From an uncultured Marvinbryantia sp. (GTDB lineage Bacteria; Bacillota; Clostridia; Lachnospirales; Lachnospiraceae), in assembly GCA_934394985.1 (NCBI GenBank), contig CAKRRF010000001.1:1-64000 (forward strand): 64,000 nucleotides of DNA. The letters run 5' to 3'. The notes beneath the pieces were generated by a model, which made no database searches, had not been told where the DNA came from, and worked only from the letters and a program-made list of their open reading frames with translations. This document shows, piece after piece, positions 39,301-46,387 of the stretch. Position 1 is the stretch's first letter. Each line of letters begins with the position of its first letter. The position numbers and the translations under genes were made by a program.

Positions 39301-42164
39301 ACCTGGCCTACCAGATGCACTTCAAATCCAATCGTAATGATTCCATAGAAAGAATACTGTAACCGGAGCAGAAGAATGTCAAACAACTGACTGTAATTCA
39401 GAGAGGTCTGTACAATGGAATTCATCGTCTCCATCAGATCCTGCACAGATTTGTCATATTCTTCATAGGTTCCCTGGATGCCTTCCGGTTTTACCAATTC
39501 GGCAAAAGTATCTTTTGCATCTTCAAAAACAGACACATCTCCACCGGATGTGGCTGATATAGTAAGTGCGATTTTCGTTGTAGAGAGGAAAGAAACGGAC
39601 ATGTCGATCCAGAATTTTCCTCCGTTGACATTCATCTTCACTTCCAGAACCTGGGTAAAGGAAAGCTTTGGTTCTATGGTGAGCATAACTCTTCGGTCTT
39701 TGGAAATCGTTGCTGTCGCGGATACAGAAATATCTGCCGTCACCTGACTTCCGGAAGCTTTCAATGAAACGGACGGTTTATTCAGCCTTAAGTTTGCACT
39801 CATCGCCGCAAGGGAATAAGCACCTTCTCCATATTTTTCATTCAACAGCTCCTGTGTTTCTTTCGAACTCATCACTGCCACCAGCATCTGAGCTTTCAAT
39901 TCGTCATTTTCTTCTACCTGTCTGCTCAGTCTGGAACTTAAAAGAGCCAGATCCTCCTGAGACAATTCCTGCTCCAGATTTGCTTCTTCCGTCATATGCA
40001 CATCAAAGTCAGATAAATATTCTTCTGGGCTTGCATACTGGAATGTAATCTGTGTTCCCTGATCGATCTTTTCTGTCGCCTGCACCTTTGCATAAAGCAC
40101 ATAACCATCATAGGATCCTTCTACATAAGAATCCATGGTTTTTTCATCCCGTCCGATATCGCCATCGTAAAAAGCCACCAGATCGCCTTCCTGATAATCC
40201 GCATCTCCTTTTACCACGATCTTCCCCGGGGTATAAGCAGGCATTTCCCATTCAGAGCCTGTTTCCTCTCCCATAGCAGCTGTTTCGCTTTCGGTTTCTG
40301 TTTCTGCCTCCGACTCTGTCACAGCCTCTGTATCATCCAATTCTTTCGGTACGATTTCTGTCTCTGTTTCGGTCTCTGCTACTTCCGTCTCTTCTGATTC
40401 CAGAAGATTTTCCGCATCTGCAGTCAGGTCATCTTCTGTCTGCTCCTTCGCTGGAATATAGCTGATCACATCATCCCAGAGGACATACTGCATGCCATCC
40501 GCAAATGCAACTGTTTCTATCTGTTCTTTATATACGGACACAACCAGTGTGGTGATTTCTTCTGCATAATCTGCAAAGTGCACATCACCGTCCACAGTCA
40601 GACTGAAGGTAGAACCCGGTTCAAACCCATTTTCCCCATCTCTTTCATAACTGGTTCCGGAGATCACATAGTGTCCATCCTGTTCGGTAACTGTAATCTC
40701 AGGATCATTTTCCCCGGAGCCTGCCTGTACGGATATTGCTGCCTGCACTTCCTCCAGCGTCATGGTTTCCGGTACCGTCAGACTGATAGTTCCATTCCAC
40801 TCAAAATCCTTCAGCTCCGCTGTGTTGCCTTCTTTTTCTTCTGACTGCACTTCATCCGATACAAAAAATGCATAAAGTGTCAGGTCTTCTTCCACCGGCC
40901 GGGAATAGGAGAAGCCTTCTGTACACGCTTCATCCAGGCACCATCCTCCAAAGGTATAACCTTCCTGGCTGGTATAGATCTCCGAAACCGGTCTGGTAAG
41001 AAGGCTTTCTCCTTTTGCCAGCGTTACCGGTGACAAAGATGCTCCACCCATCGTATCAAAGGTTACTGTCACAGCATCATCTTCTGTCACATATCTCGCA
41101 TAGTAGACCATCTGACCTTCTGCTGTTTCAAACTGAGATGCCGGTTCTGTAAAGGCTTCATCCTTATACCAGGATGTAAAAATGCAGCCTTCTTTTTCCG
41201 GTACTGTTTCCGGAAATGCGATCGCAGAACCAGGTGTTACTACTTCGGTATCAATCGTAGTATCTTCTGCAACAAACTGAATCAGATATCCAGAAAGAGT
41301 CAGTTCTCTCTGCTCTGTTGGCTGAAGCTGCTCCACATTTCCTTCTGTGTCTTCCAGGGAAATATCTGCATCGGATTCATTGATGACTGAACAGGTTGCT
41401 CTTACTGCAAGCTCCTGAATGGTATCCATCACCCGTACTACACCAAAGGAGCCGCTGCCCTCTATAGACACACTGCCCTCTCCGGTTATTACCAGTTCCG
41501 GGATCTCAGTCTCTTCATCTGATTGAATACGACAGCTTTCTCCGTCTGCCACGCTGATATAGAGTCTTTTTGTTTTTACATTCTTTAATTTCAGTTCCCT
41601 AGTATCACAAATACTTAATTTTTCTATCTCTGAATCATATAAGGAAAGGCAGCTGCCATTTACAGATGACACATGGCTGGCTGTAAGTCCTGTCAGCTCC
41701 GAGGTATCTGCCGTGACCAGGCATCTGTCTGACTCCTCTGTTCCTGAAAGGTTCTGTGCTTCTTCCTCTGTTTTTATCGTCTCCGAGAAAACTTTCCGGC
41801 AAAGGATCTCCCACTCTTCTTCCGTTATTTGGTCTGTTGTTTTTTTCGAAAAATCTTTCGCCGCAAAGATCCCTTCGCTGATCAGTATTTCCTGATACCG
41901 ATCACTCTCCTCATCTAATTCCAGATTTGCACCATCTTCTGGAAGATAACCCAGAAGTCTACAAAAATATTCTGGCACATCCTTCCATGTTTTTACCTGA
42001 TCTGGAAGCAAAAATTCTCTGGGTTCTTCCTGCTTTTGGATCGTTTCACTGTCAGCTGTCTCACTTTGCAGTGACTGTGCCAGCCCGGTGCTCCCCATTG
42101 TGCTGGCCAGCATGACCACTGCCATCAGCATAGCGATCCAGCGTTGTCTTCGTTTTCTCTTCAT
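33360..42164 (-). CDS. Giant secreted multi-repeat surface protein (2934 residues) with InlB-type and MBG-like repeats
   Basis: Residues 1-30 are a signal peptide (KRKRRQRWIAMLMAVVMLAS). Residues about 290-430 hold two InlB/Listeria-Bacteroides repeats (GYTFGGWCLDEACTEG). About 590-640 is a Glu/Thr-rich linker. About 780-1150 is a beta-rich core with alternating hydrophobic residues. About 1550-1930 holds five or six more InlB-type repeats (FTGWYHDRAATDPFD, YTFKGWTGTGL). About 2050-2650 has MBG-like units, each containing a YGxxL core (YEYGTKLNN, LQYGQLLTD). About 2800-2934 is a Pro/Thr/Glu tail of near-identical PPAPETSAPQTE units. There is no LPxTG, SLH domain or final membrane helix, so retention is unexplained. 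Adhesin-like by architecture; the ligand is unknown. Confidence 0.85.
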   Translation of the reverse strand: MKRKRRQRWIAMLMAVVMLASTMGSTGLAQSLQSETADSETIQKQEEPREFLLPDQVKTWKDVPEYFCRLLGYLPEDGANLELDEESDRYQEILISEGIFAAKDFSKKTTDQITEEEWEILCRKVFSETIKTEEEAQNLSGTEESDRCLVTADTSELTGLTASHVSSVNGSCLSLYDSEIEKLSICDTRELKLKNVKTKRLYISVADGESCRIQSDEETEIPELVITGEGSVSIEGSGSFGVVRVMDTIQELAVRATCSVINESDADISLEDTEGNVEQLQPTEQRELTLSGYLIQFVAEDTTIDTEVVTPGSAIAFPETVPEKEGCIFTSWYKDEAFTEPASQFETAEGQMVYYARYVTEDDAVTVTFDTMGGASLSPVTLAKGESLLTRPVSEIYTSQEGYTFGGWCLDEACTEGFSYSRPVEEDLTLYAFFVSDEVQSEEKEGNTAELKDFEWNGTISLTVPETMTLEEVQAAISVQAGSGENDPEITVTEQDGHYVISGTSYERDGENGFEPGSTFSLTVDGDVHFADYAEEITTLVVSVYKEQIETVAFADGMQYVLWDDVISYIPAKEQTEDDLTADAENLLESEETEVAETETETEIVPKELDDTEAVTESEAETETESETAAMGEETGSEWEMPAYTPGKIVVKGDADYQEGDLVAFYDGDIGRDEKTMDSYVEGSYDGYVLYAKVQATEKIDQGTQITFQYASPEEYLSDFDVHMTEEANLEQELSQEDLALLSSRLSRQVEENDELKAQMLVAVMSSKETQELLNEKYGEGAYSLAAMSANLRLNKPSVSLKASGSQVTADISVSATATISKDRRVMLTIEPKLSFTQVLEVKMNVNGGKFWIDMSVSFLSTTKIALTISATSGGDVSVFEDAKDTFAELVKPEGIQGTYEEYDKSVQDLMETMNSIVQTSLNYSQLFDILLLRLQYSFYGIITIGFEVHLVGQVGILATFGIEIIAKSGERIGFNYNFLKFKGSSYTEKLDSSVTNNIYLIGKVGVRVGIRMVLSITICGIVKTSIIGDLFAYAELSGMYFFTANLLSGANSNFGAVKFEVGIDVIVTLSLQVRLIIKTIRKNWKVYEGRWPLWSKSLSSKLSYMNEEEIEKAWEAQTQYADNKTVFGLTTIPMKNWDLLGGKCLNTQALPGKDSHITLSIENLVVNDEAVGTEDPKNELFTVGDTSKGQSPFCIYMDENVAAEQICEKAELDLVITYENNASSALVKKQVKRLHLNKKCALATTSQHVKVALFDWCAEKWGIPAADWDNAVVYETTFTSSHMLGGFYEPTDTGILSLGEIVSEAQTQYPEISDFHYSWAEPVRDDSASVVQYSVPRISDFCYMTPDTGTVRYDVKPQTEESEVTYYLYVRRFEGYEDEVRYHVRLTGADPEDTYEFSTRAAEEGEVFTFTEEQDHTYLLPMQRSQFDGSGQPLMMSINGQEAFKTGFVITGQETQADVYFDLSAGTAMLGIQLGEGVEGYEFADPSIITEDGIKPGTKVELKVQLKDGYGGLEALCDNESIDITVEDTTVRFTMPANGISLTLQAYKLHSITYMYHYKGNGVYKKEYFAENERTEKVKNPGLDGLTFRGWYTSPEYKGSEYQFGEKLTTDVILYADWTCDVTVHFSPAKGKAAYRLADGTQQAFFKQTEKTYYTYTYSTQRPGEKLPDLVIPEYDGYQFMDWYLNAEFAGNPVNTENYKLTGGIDLYARWARELDIMFDRNDGSSDQEHAKVTGYNGYPLPVVPDDPERLYYTFTGWYHDRAATDPFDLKNEILNWDTIIYAGWKANVYQITYDLGGGTNAAGNPGTYTTEDTVTLQAPSRTGYTFKGWTGTGLKAASATVQIPAGNGGDRSYTAIWEPITYQISYKRTFGTATENPNEYTIESPEIVLIQPTREKYQFEGWIGTDLEEPTLEVHIPNGSIGERAYTATWSTTDPVLSILDRIQELAAENPYEGDLSDYLQTEDFMKDTRDYDRIEKQLLEIVKAHLEELVKADKKIGAYSDQIQIDLVLNTDATKRDLSDRQQYRFSVTAAYTDDDGNTTSEEPFEQEAVLQKIIPTPVVPETSCLNYGKPLGESVFSDDGKGVAQYVNKDLGLEVPVSGAFSWKETEKGKVPFGRNNGTEKSQYTAIFTPDEAMADVFAPAECLVDVKTQIGLYLTGTADDRVYHYDEGKGSADISCTGTVTLVYAKEDGSADTEEFSEVSELLSAGTWTLDNGNIGKRTATYQGFALDTDKNSDGMYYLINQKITDQITVTPQNEVIQISPVTTEQTSYEYGTKLNNIGLKQTDVKLQYADGNWVSGTGSWADSVDTNTVPNAGTSNYPITFTPDAKYQGGYGTYTHASYTAAVVIDKKKVEIPTVSDKTYNGATQTSGLSETETYTILQDDGGKNATDQPYVVLHLKDKENYVWASKNADGTYTEQGSEDYKITYQIQKADLQLQKSANASITDLQYGQLLTDVANPGKETMNEKCGEVQRKMSSGMMLRGYTASYQGANGEQSADGSWSWVTENESVFDRDQGKLSQPLNVKQADGKILSYNIKIRFTPKDSNLNGFETYAPVKVGQTTLKADVYQDLWQKKKMHMYQPKNNPVNKIGDNITLEMSGSVYSPYFESEINGAWGWSDPNAMPNRTTDTDQKVKQSVTFVPNSDGDKVNYKSVGKTCDVTLRNGVFSYRDIIYKGASGLNVSDRSSGTLKETDNHVYHIKAESGWYLVAISLKWTTSNGTTEAVAECYEADNKIDKCVPANFMKVERDDDGYIVISDLQTVPQNDVHVGITMAQKDGFKKNKSRMRIQSQTELGTEILTEAMTEPQTSSQDTESSEPESTTSNPAVPETTMTESQTTETTAPETQTPETEPSQTQAPETEPAETNPPETSAPQTEPPAPETSAPQTEPPAPETAVPQAETSAPPQPAETQAAEIQSAESMEPVQNSGDS

Positions 42165-42266
42165 TTTCTTTCCTCCCGTTCACTCTCTCATGCGCAGACA
42201 AAGTTGTTCTATACTTATAGAAAGTCCTAAAAAAGAAAAACCTTTCACCTGATAGATGATTTTATT

Positions 42267-42303
42267 TAATAAAATCACTTACGGATTTCTCTGTAAGTGA
42301 TTT
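42267..42303 (-). terminator. Terminator at the end of the sigma/PrsW operon
   Basis: AAATCACTTAC pairs with GTAAGTGATTT; the stem overlaps the PrsW-like stop codon and is followed by TTTTATT on the minus strand. It separates this operon from the giant gene. Confidence 0.78.
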
Positions 42304-42917
42304 CGTAACAGACGTATGATATATACAAGCATAATACAGATGACAGGAAACAGATATCCGCATCTCTGCCATGTTCCTCCGGCTGTCACCAGCAGATTAT
42401 AGATGCCATGAAAGACAATGCAAAATCCAAGAATGCCGATGGTTCCAATTACCCGAAGCCATAACCTTTGAAATACAAAGCCTATACCATATCCAGTAGC
42501 AATTCCACCACACAGATGCATGGCTCCGGCAGCAATTCCGCGAAGAAAGAGAAAGTAAAAATTCTGAGCACCATTTTCTGCAAGATAGCAGATATTTTCA
42601 AAGGTGGCAAATCCTATCGCTATGAACATTGCCGCAGATAAGATTTCTTCCTGCTGCGGTTCAAAGATCAAAAGCCACAGCAAAAACGGCAGAAACTTCA
42701 GAATTTCTTCACAGACTGGCGTAATCTCCACCGATGTAACCAGTGCGTCAGCACCATAGATTGCCATAAAAAAACTGGTTACATAAGCGGCCAGTAGACA
42801 GCAGCACATCCCACAGAGAATAAATCCCAAATATTCTTTCTGTTTCCCTTTTACAAAAAGAAGCGCAAGCAGAAATGGCACACCAATACAGACCAGAATA
42901 TTCTCCAGATAACTCAT
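42279..42917 (-). CDS. PrsW-like intramembrane protease
   Basis: A 212-residue membrane protein with about seven helices. The PrsW/CPBP-like active-site motifs are clear: E70-E71 with K74 (TPVCEEILKFLP), E107-N108 (GFATFENI), H134 and H170 with N174 (FHGIYN). PrsW in Bacillus cuts the anti-sigma factor RsiW at site 1 to release SigW. Here it is the last gene of an operon that starts with an ECF sigma factor and a small two-helix membrane protein, a plausible substrate. Its start overlaps the previous gene by 4 bases. Confidence 0.82.
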   Translation of the reverse strand: MSYLENILVCIGVPFLLALLFVKGKQKEYLGFILCGMCCCLLAAYVTSFFMAIYGADALVTSVEITPVCEEILKFLPFLLWLLIFEPQQEEILSAAMFIAIGFATFENICYLAENGAQNFYFLFLRGIAAGAMHLCGGIATGYGIGFVFQRLWLRVIGTIGILGFCIVFHGIYNLLVTAGGTWQRCGYLFPVICIMLVYIIRLLRNHLQRNP

Positions 42918-43519
42918 TCACTTTCCTCCTTTTTCAGCCAGAAAAACAAACTACACATGGTTGCCATCAGAAGGAAGTCTACTGCAAAATAAAGATTGAA
43001 CTGTGTATAATCTCTTATATGTTCTGACACAATATAAAGGAGCAGCTGCCATACAATCAATCCAATCATAGAAAAACTGATTCCCCTCCTGTTCTCTTGC
43101 ACATCCAGTACCGCGTGATAAAAGATCACACCGATTACCATAGCAAAAATAATAGAAAAAGGATAAGATGGCCCAAAAATCCGATTTCCTATGACAACTG
43201 CCACCTCTGTTGCAGTTAATACACAGGCTACTATAGAATGCCGCTTCTGACATTTTCCCGTTATCATCAGACACAATGCCAGCAAGAACAGATATGATGC
43301 CATCCAGGCAATCTCTGACACGTAGAAGACCTGCGGCACTTTTCCCATAATTACCAGATAAAGCAGATAATATAAGGTCCCCATAGAAAAACAGGCGTAA
43401 CAACCGGACAGAATCCAGAATCTGCGATCCTGCTTACGTATTCCATGAATCAGAGAAAACAGAGCAAACAACAGAAACAGTCCAACCTGAATACCATTAT
43501 CTATCACTTCAAAACTCAT
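42914..43519 (-). CDS. Unrecognised seven-helix membrane protein
   Basis: A 201-residue protein with about six to seven hydrophobic segments and short loops (IDNGIQVGLFLLFALFSLIHGIRKQ at the N-terminus). No domain is recognised. It overlaps both neighbours by 4 bases (ATGA-type junctions), so it is co-translated between the small membrane protein and the PrsW-like protease. It could be a sensor for the sigma system; this rests on position only. Confidence 0.7.
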   Translation of the reverse strand: MSFEVIDNGIQVGLFLLFALFSLIHGIRKQDRRFWILSGCYACFSMGTLYYLLYLVIMGKVPQVFYVSEIAWMASYLFLLALCLMITGKCQKRHSIVACVLTATEVAVVIGNRIFGPSYPFSIIFAMVIGVIFYHAVLDVQENRRGISFSMIGLIVWQLLLYIVSEHIRDYTQFNLYFAVDFLLMATMCSLFFWLKKEESE

Positions 43520-43854
43520 AACTTTCGCTCCGCCTGATCTTTTCTGCGTTCTTTGATACGATATAATAAAATCGTCGTAATACAGCCCAAAGCAAAGGAA
43601 AAAATTCCAACTACAATGTACCCCAGCTGAGACTGACTGGCAATCAGGCTGGCTGCACCTGAATTATGCATTACAGATCCGGATATCGCATGTTTCATGA
43701 TTTCTGGCATACCAGTACCAAGTGCGATGATCAGCACCATACAGGCAGCCACACATCCAACTTCTATCCAACGTTGTTTTCTTTTTTGCTGCTCTTTCTG
43801 AATCTCTTCTGCCCTGCTAAAGATCAGATTCATTCGTTCTTCATTGGTGCGCAT
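43516..43854 (-). CDS. Small membrane protein, candidate anti-sigma factor
   Basis: A 112-residue protein. The N-terminal 28 residues are charged and cytosolic (MRTNEERMNLIFSRAEEI). Membrane helices are at about 29-48 and 77-98, with a 28-residue outside loop, and the protein ends with a basic tail. It overlaps the 3' end of the sigma gene by 14 bases. Its place after an ECF sigma gene and before a PrsW-like protease suggests that it holds the sigma factor at the membrane. No zinc-finger anti-sigma motif is present. Confidence 0.65.
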   Translation of the reverse strand: MRTNEERMNLIFSRAEEIQKEQQKRKQRWIEVGCVAACMVLIIALGTGMPEIMKHAISGSVMHNSGAASLIASQSQLGYIVVGIFSFALGCITTILLYRIKERRKDQAERKL

Positions 43855-44395
43855 AAGTAAAGCCCTCCTTCTCCAGAATTTTCTTTATACTTTTTTTCGC
43901 CCTGTGAGCAAGATTGGTAATCTGTGGTACACTTTTGCCCATAACCCTTCCCGCCTCTTCATATTTCATCTCTTCAAAATATAGCAGGTACAGAACTTCC
44001 CGATACTCCTCTTTCACCTGTTCCAATGCCTGGAACAGCTGGCGGTTCTGTTCCTTCCTTAGCAGATCTGCATCCGCACTCATAACTCCAGACATCTCAA
44101 AACCAGTCTGATGCAGTTCCAGTAATGGAAATTTCTTTTTCTTATTATGACGCAGCGCCAGATTTCGCGATGTTTTATAAAGGTAGGCTTTAAAGCAATG
44201 GTCCTCTGTAACCGGTCGTTTTTTCGCAAATATCTGGGCAAACGCCTCAATCATCAGGTCCTCAGACTCATGATAATCAGAAATATACCCACTGATATAC
44301 CGAATCAGCGAATCTCCATATCGTTTCACCAATTGCTCCGCAGCTTCTTTTTCACCAAGAAAGTAACGCTCATATAGCCGTTCATCTGTCAGCAT
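43841..44395 (-). CDS. ECF-type sigma-70 factor
   Basis: A 184-residue sigma factor. Region 2 spans about 15-80 (YISDYHESEDLMIEAFAQIF, with the DHESEDL core). Region 4 is about 120-175 (VLYLLYFEEMKYEEAGRVMG, then the HTH VPQITNLAHRAKKSIKK). There is no region 1 or 3. The ATG follows ACAGGAG. A strong terminator-like hairpin lies just upstream of the ribosome binding site. The downstream membrane genes probably control it. Confidence 0.9.
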   Translation of the reverse strand: MLTDERLYERYFLGEKEAAEQLVKRYGDSLIRYISGYISDYHESEDLMIEAFAQIFAKKRPVTEDHCFKAYLYKTSRNLALRHNKKKKFPLLELHQTGFEMSGVMSADADLLRKEQNRQLFQALEQVKEEYREVLYLLYFEEMKYEEAGRVMGKSVPQITNLAHRAKKSIKKILEKEGFTYAHQ

Positions 44396-44426
44396 TTTTT
44401 CTCCTGTCTTATCTTTTTCTCACTAT

Positions 44427-44455
44427 GAAAAAAGCCCCGTTCTATTAACAGGGCT
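44427..44455 (-). terminator. Terminator/attenuator in the leader of the sigma gene
   Basis: AGCCCTGTT pairs with AACGGGGCT (one G-U) around a 5-base loop and is followed by TTTTTT on the minus strand, 32 bases before the sigma ATG. Just upstream another hairpin (ACAATGT/ACATTGT) carries an AGGG that could instead pair with the CCCT of the terminator. A -10 (TATAAT) at 44513-44518 would start this leader. Confidence 0.75.
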
Positions 44456-44645
44456 ACAATGTTAATTTCCCTACATTGTGAAAGGTTAAAATCATTACTA
44501 ATTTCTTACTTTATTATACGTTATAATTACGTTTAATGCTACACAAAAATTACACAAAAATAAACTTTCATGTTTATCAGATTTACCATAATGCGTCTTG
44601 AAAGAATAATACCTACAAAATGGATATTCTATTTCTCCCTTATAC

Positions 44646-44763
44646 AGAAAAATAGAAGAGTTTAGTGAGAACTCTTCTATAGCTATTTTTAACAGTCAGA
44701 CTTCGCTGCATCACGCTTAAATACTACAGAAAACAAGTGACTTGTTCTCTTGTCTTTATTATA
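44646..44763 (-). ncRNA. Predicted small RNA 1 (own -10 element and strong terminator)
   Basis: On the minus strand a TATAAT at 44758-44763 sits in an ACTTGTGTATAAT context. The predicted RNA (about 44751 to 44646) has a 9-bp hairpin, GAGAACAAG with CTTGTTTTC around a TCA loop. It ends in a perfect 11-bp terminator, ATAGAAGAGTT with AACTCTTCTAT, followed by TTTTT. No ORF with a ribosome binding site is seen. It resembles the element at 57846-57941 in promoter, first hairpin and terminator placement. Function unknown. Confidence 0.55.
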
Positions 44764-44780
44764 CACAAGTTTCGCCTATA

Positions 44781-45155
44781 TTTTACCACGAGATTTACTT
44801 GTTTCTTTTTTCTCGGGGTTGTAGCACTCCTGTCTCACGGTAGATTACCACGGATTTGCATTTGCTTCTTCTTTTCCGGGGTAGTAATTCCCTCGTTTCA
44901 CGGTAGATTACCACGAGTTCAACTTGCTTAGTTATTTCCGGGGTATTTAAACACAAGTTTCGTCTGTAGATTACCACGAGATTTACTTGTTTCTTTTTTC
45001 TCGGGGTCTCTGCATTACATTTTGCCTATATTTTACCACGAGATTAGCTTGTTTCTTTTTTCTCGGGGTTGTAGCACTCCTGTCTCACGGTAGATTACCA
45101 CGGATTTGCATTTGCTTCTTCTTTTCCGGGGTATTTAAACACAAGTTTCCTAGAA
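44781..45155. repeat. Six-unit 62-63 bp hairpin repeat array
   Basis: The core ACCACG recurs at 44785, 44847, 44910, 44973, 45035 and 45097. On the minus strand each unit runs from ACCCCG through a purine-rich loop to CGTGGTA, about 40 bases, with linkers of about 22. The arms pair (CCCCGAGA/TCTCGTGG in some units, CCCCGGA/TCCGTGG in others), so the stem is kept by compensated changes. Units 1-2 and 5-6 are near copies. Three linkers carry ACACAAGTTTC, the promoter-like block also seen in small RNA 1. Short minus-strand reading frames cross the array but start without a ribosome binding site. Confidence 0.75.
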
Positions 45156-45510
45156 TACAGGCGTTTTTCTGTTTGATATGATATCTTTTTCATTTCATAA
45201 TCTTATGCGCTAATTTTCGATTTTATTAGCTTATTCGTCATTTCTATATTTGGTATCCATCTTGCTTTATTTCTTATTAAAAATTCCAATTAAAATCTAT
45301 TTATTATGAATTTATTTGGATTTTTAATAAAAAATAAAAAAATAACGGTCAAATTATCTCCCTTAGATAATTTACCGATACGCAATTGATTTTTATAAGA
45401 GTTTAGTTCCTACAGCTTAAAATTTGAATTGGGATATTTTGGGGATATTTTACTATAATCAGGGTCAAGCCAAAACCGCTCAACCCTTGATTTTATAGTG
45501 TTTTTTGACA
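45155..45510. other. AT-rich intergenic stretch, diverged copy of 59600-59765
   Basis: This gene-free stretch between the repeat array and rpmF begins with ATACAGG and a T-run, then TGATATCTTTTTCATTT. The same order and spacing appear near 59602 (ATACAGG, TGATATCTTTTCCATTT). A later segment (ATGAATTTATTTGGA near 45308) matches ATGAATAAATTTGGA near 59733. No ORF is supported. Confidence 0.5.
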
Positions 45511-45690
45511 TTAGTCCTGAGCGATGATCTCTTTTTTGTTGTAAGTACCGCAGTTCTTGCATACTCTGTGAGACATCATCAGTTCGCCGCACTTGCTGCA
45601 TTTTACAAGGTTTGGAGCTACCATCTTCCAGTTAGCTCTTCTCTTGTCTCTTCTACCTTTAGAAGATTTATTCTTTGGACAGATTGACAT
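45511..45690 (-). CDS. rpmF: 50S ribosomal protein L32
   Basis: 59 residues, starting MSICPKNKSSKGRRDKRRAN. The zinc ribbon is C31-x2-C34 and C44-x2-C47 (CSKC, CKNC). The ATG follows AAGGAGG. It lies 3 bases after yceD, the usual yceD-rpmF pair. Confidence 0.96.
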   Translation of the reverse strand: MSICPKNKSSKGRRDKRRANWKMVAPNLVKCSKCGELMMSHRVCKNCGTYNKKEIIAQD

Positions 45691-45693
45691 GGT

Positions 45694-46221
45694 TTACACC
45701 TCCTTAAATTTGCTAAAGATTTCCTGGATCTGTGCCATCCTGGGATCCAAATCTGTAGGCTCACAGTCGCAAGTCTTCAGATTCAAATTGGTCCCGCAGG
45801 TATTGCAGAGTCCTTTGCAGTCCTCCTTACATAATACCTTTGACGGCCAACTTACCAGTATCTCTGAACAGACAAGCTTATCCACATCCAGATTGTATCC
45901 TTCTATAAAATACTGTTCATCCAATGCCTGAACCCGTTCGTCTTCATCGAGTTTCATATCAACCTCTTTTTCGAAGTCGAGCGAAATCGGTGTATCAACA
46001 TCTTCCAGACACCGGTCGCAGGGAATCAACAGAACCACTTCTGCATTTCCCTTTATCTGTAAGTTCCGATCTCCTTTGTTCACAATCTCAAGAGATACCG
46101 GACTCTTACGAACGATAGGATAATCACCAAACGTTCCATGGAACTGATCCATCTCCAGTTCAGTATTTATCTGCATCTTTTTTCCGTCGATTTTCAAAAT
46201 ATCATGTAAATCAACCAGCAT
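45694..46221 (-). CDS. YceD/DUF177 family protein
   Basis: A 175-residue protein with the DUF177 features CDRCLEDV near the middle and CKEDCKGLCNTCGTNLN near the end. YceD proteins are linked to 23S rRNA and L32 and accompany rpmF in most bacteria, as here. No membrane segment. Confidence 0.92.
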   Translation of the reverse strand: MLVDLHDILKIDGKKMQINTELEMDQFHGTFGDYPIVRKSPVSLEIVNKGDRNLQIKGNAEVVLLIPCDRCLEDVDTPISLDFEKEVDMKLDEDERVQALDEQYFIEGYNLDVDKLVCSEILVSWPSKVLCKEDCKGLCNTCGTNLNLKTCDCEPTDLDPRMAQIQEIFSKFKEV

Positions 46222-46340
46222 AATGCCCTCCTATCCTATCCATACCTGATCATTATAACTATCTGCCTGTCATTTGTCAATCATAAATTTACATAATTCC
46301 TTAAAGTTTTTATGATCTCATCATCACACTTCTGTCGTAG

Positions 46341-46370
46341 AAAGAGCGTGACAGATTTCTGCCACGCCCT
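46341..46370 (-). terminator. Terminator after pta-ackA
   Basis: GGGCGTGGCAG pairs with CTGTCACGCTC (two G-U pairs) around AAAT and is followed by TTTCT on the minus strand. Confidence 0.8.
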
Positions 46371-46387
46371 TCATCTTCAGGCTGATT

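Noticed and set aside
42165..42266. ECF sigma promoter for the giant gene matching the sigma operon's own promoter
   Set aside because: I could not find a shared -35/-10 pair between the two upstream regions.
44795..44977. Short minus-strand ORF with repeated VVIYRET peptide across the array
   Set aside because: No ribosome binding site, period switches between 62 and 63 bases so the frame is not kept, and stops interrupt other units.
44781..45155. CRISPR array
   Set aside because: Units vary in sequence, linkers are only about 22 bases, two linkers are identical, and no cas genes are in the window.
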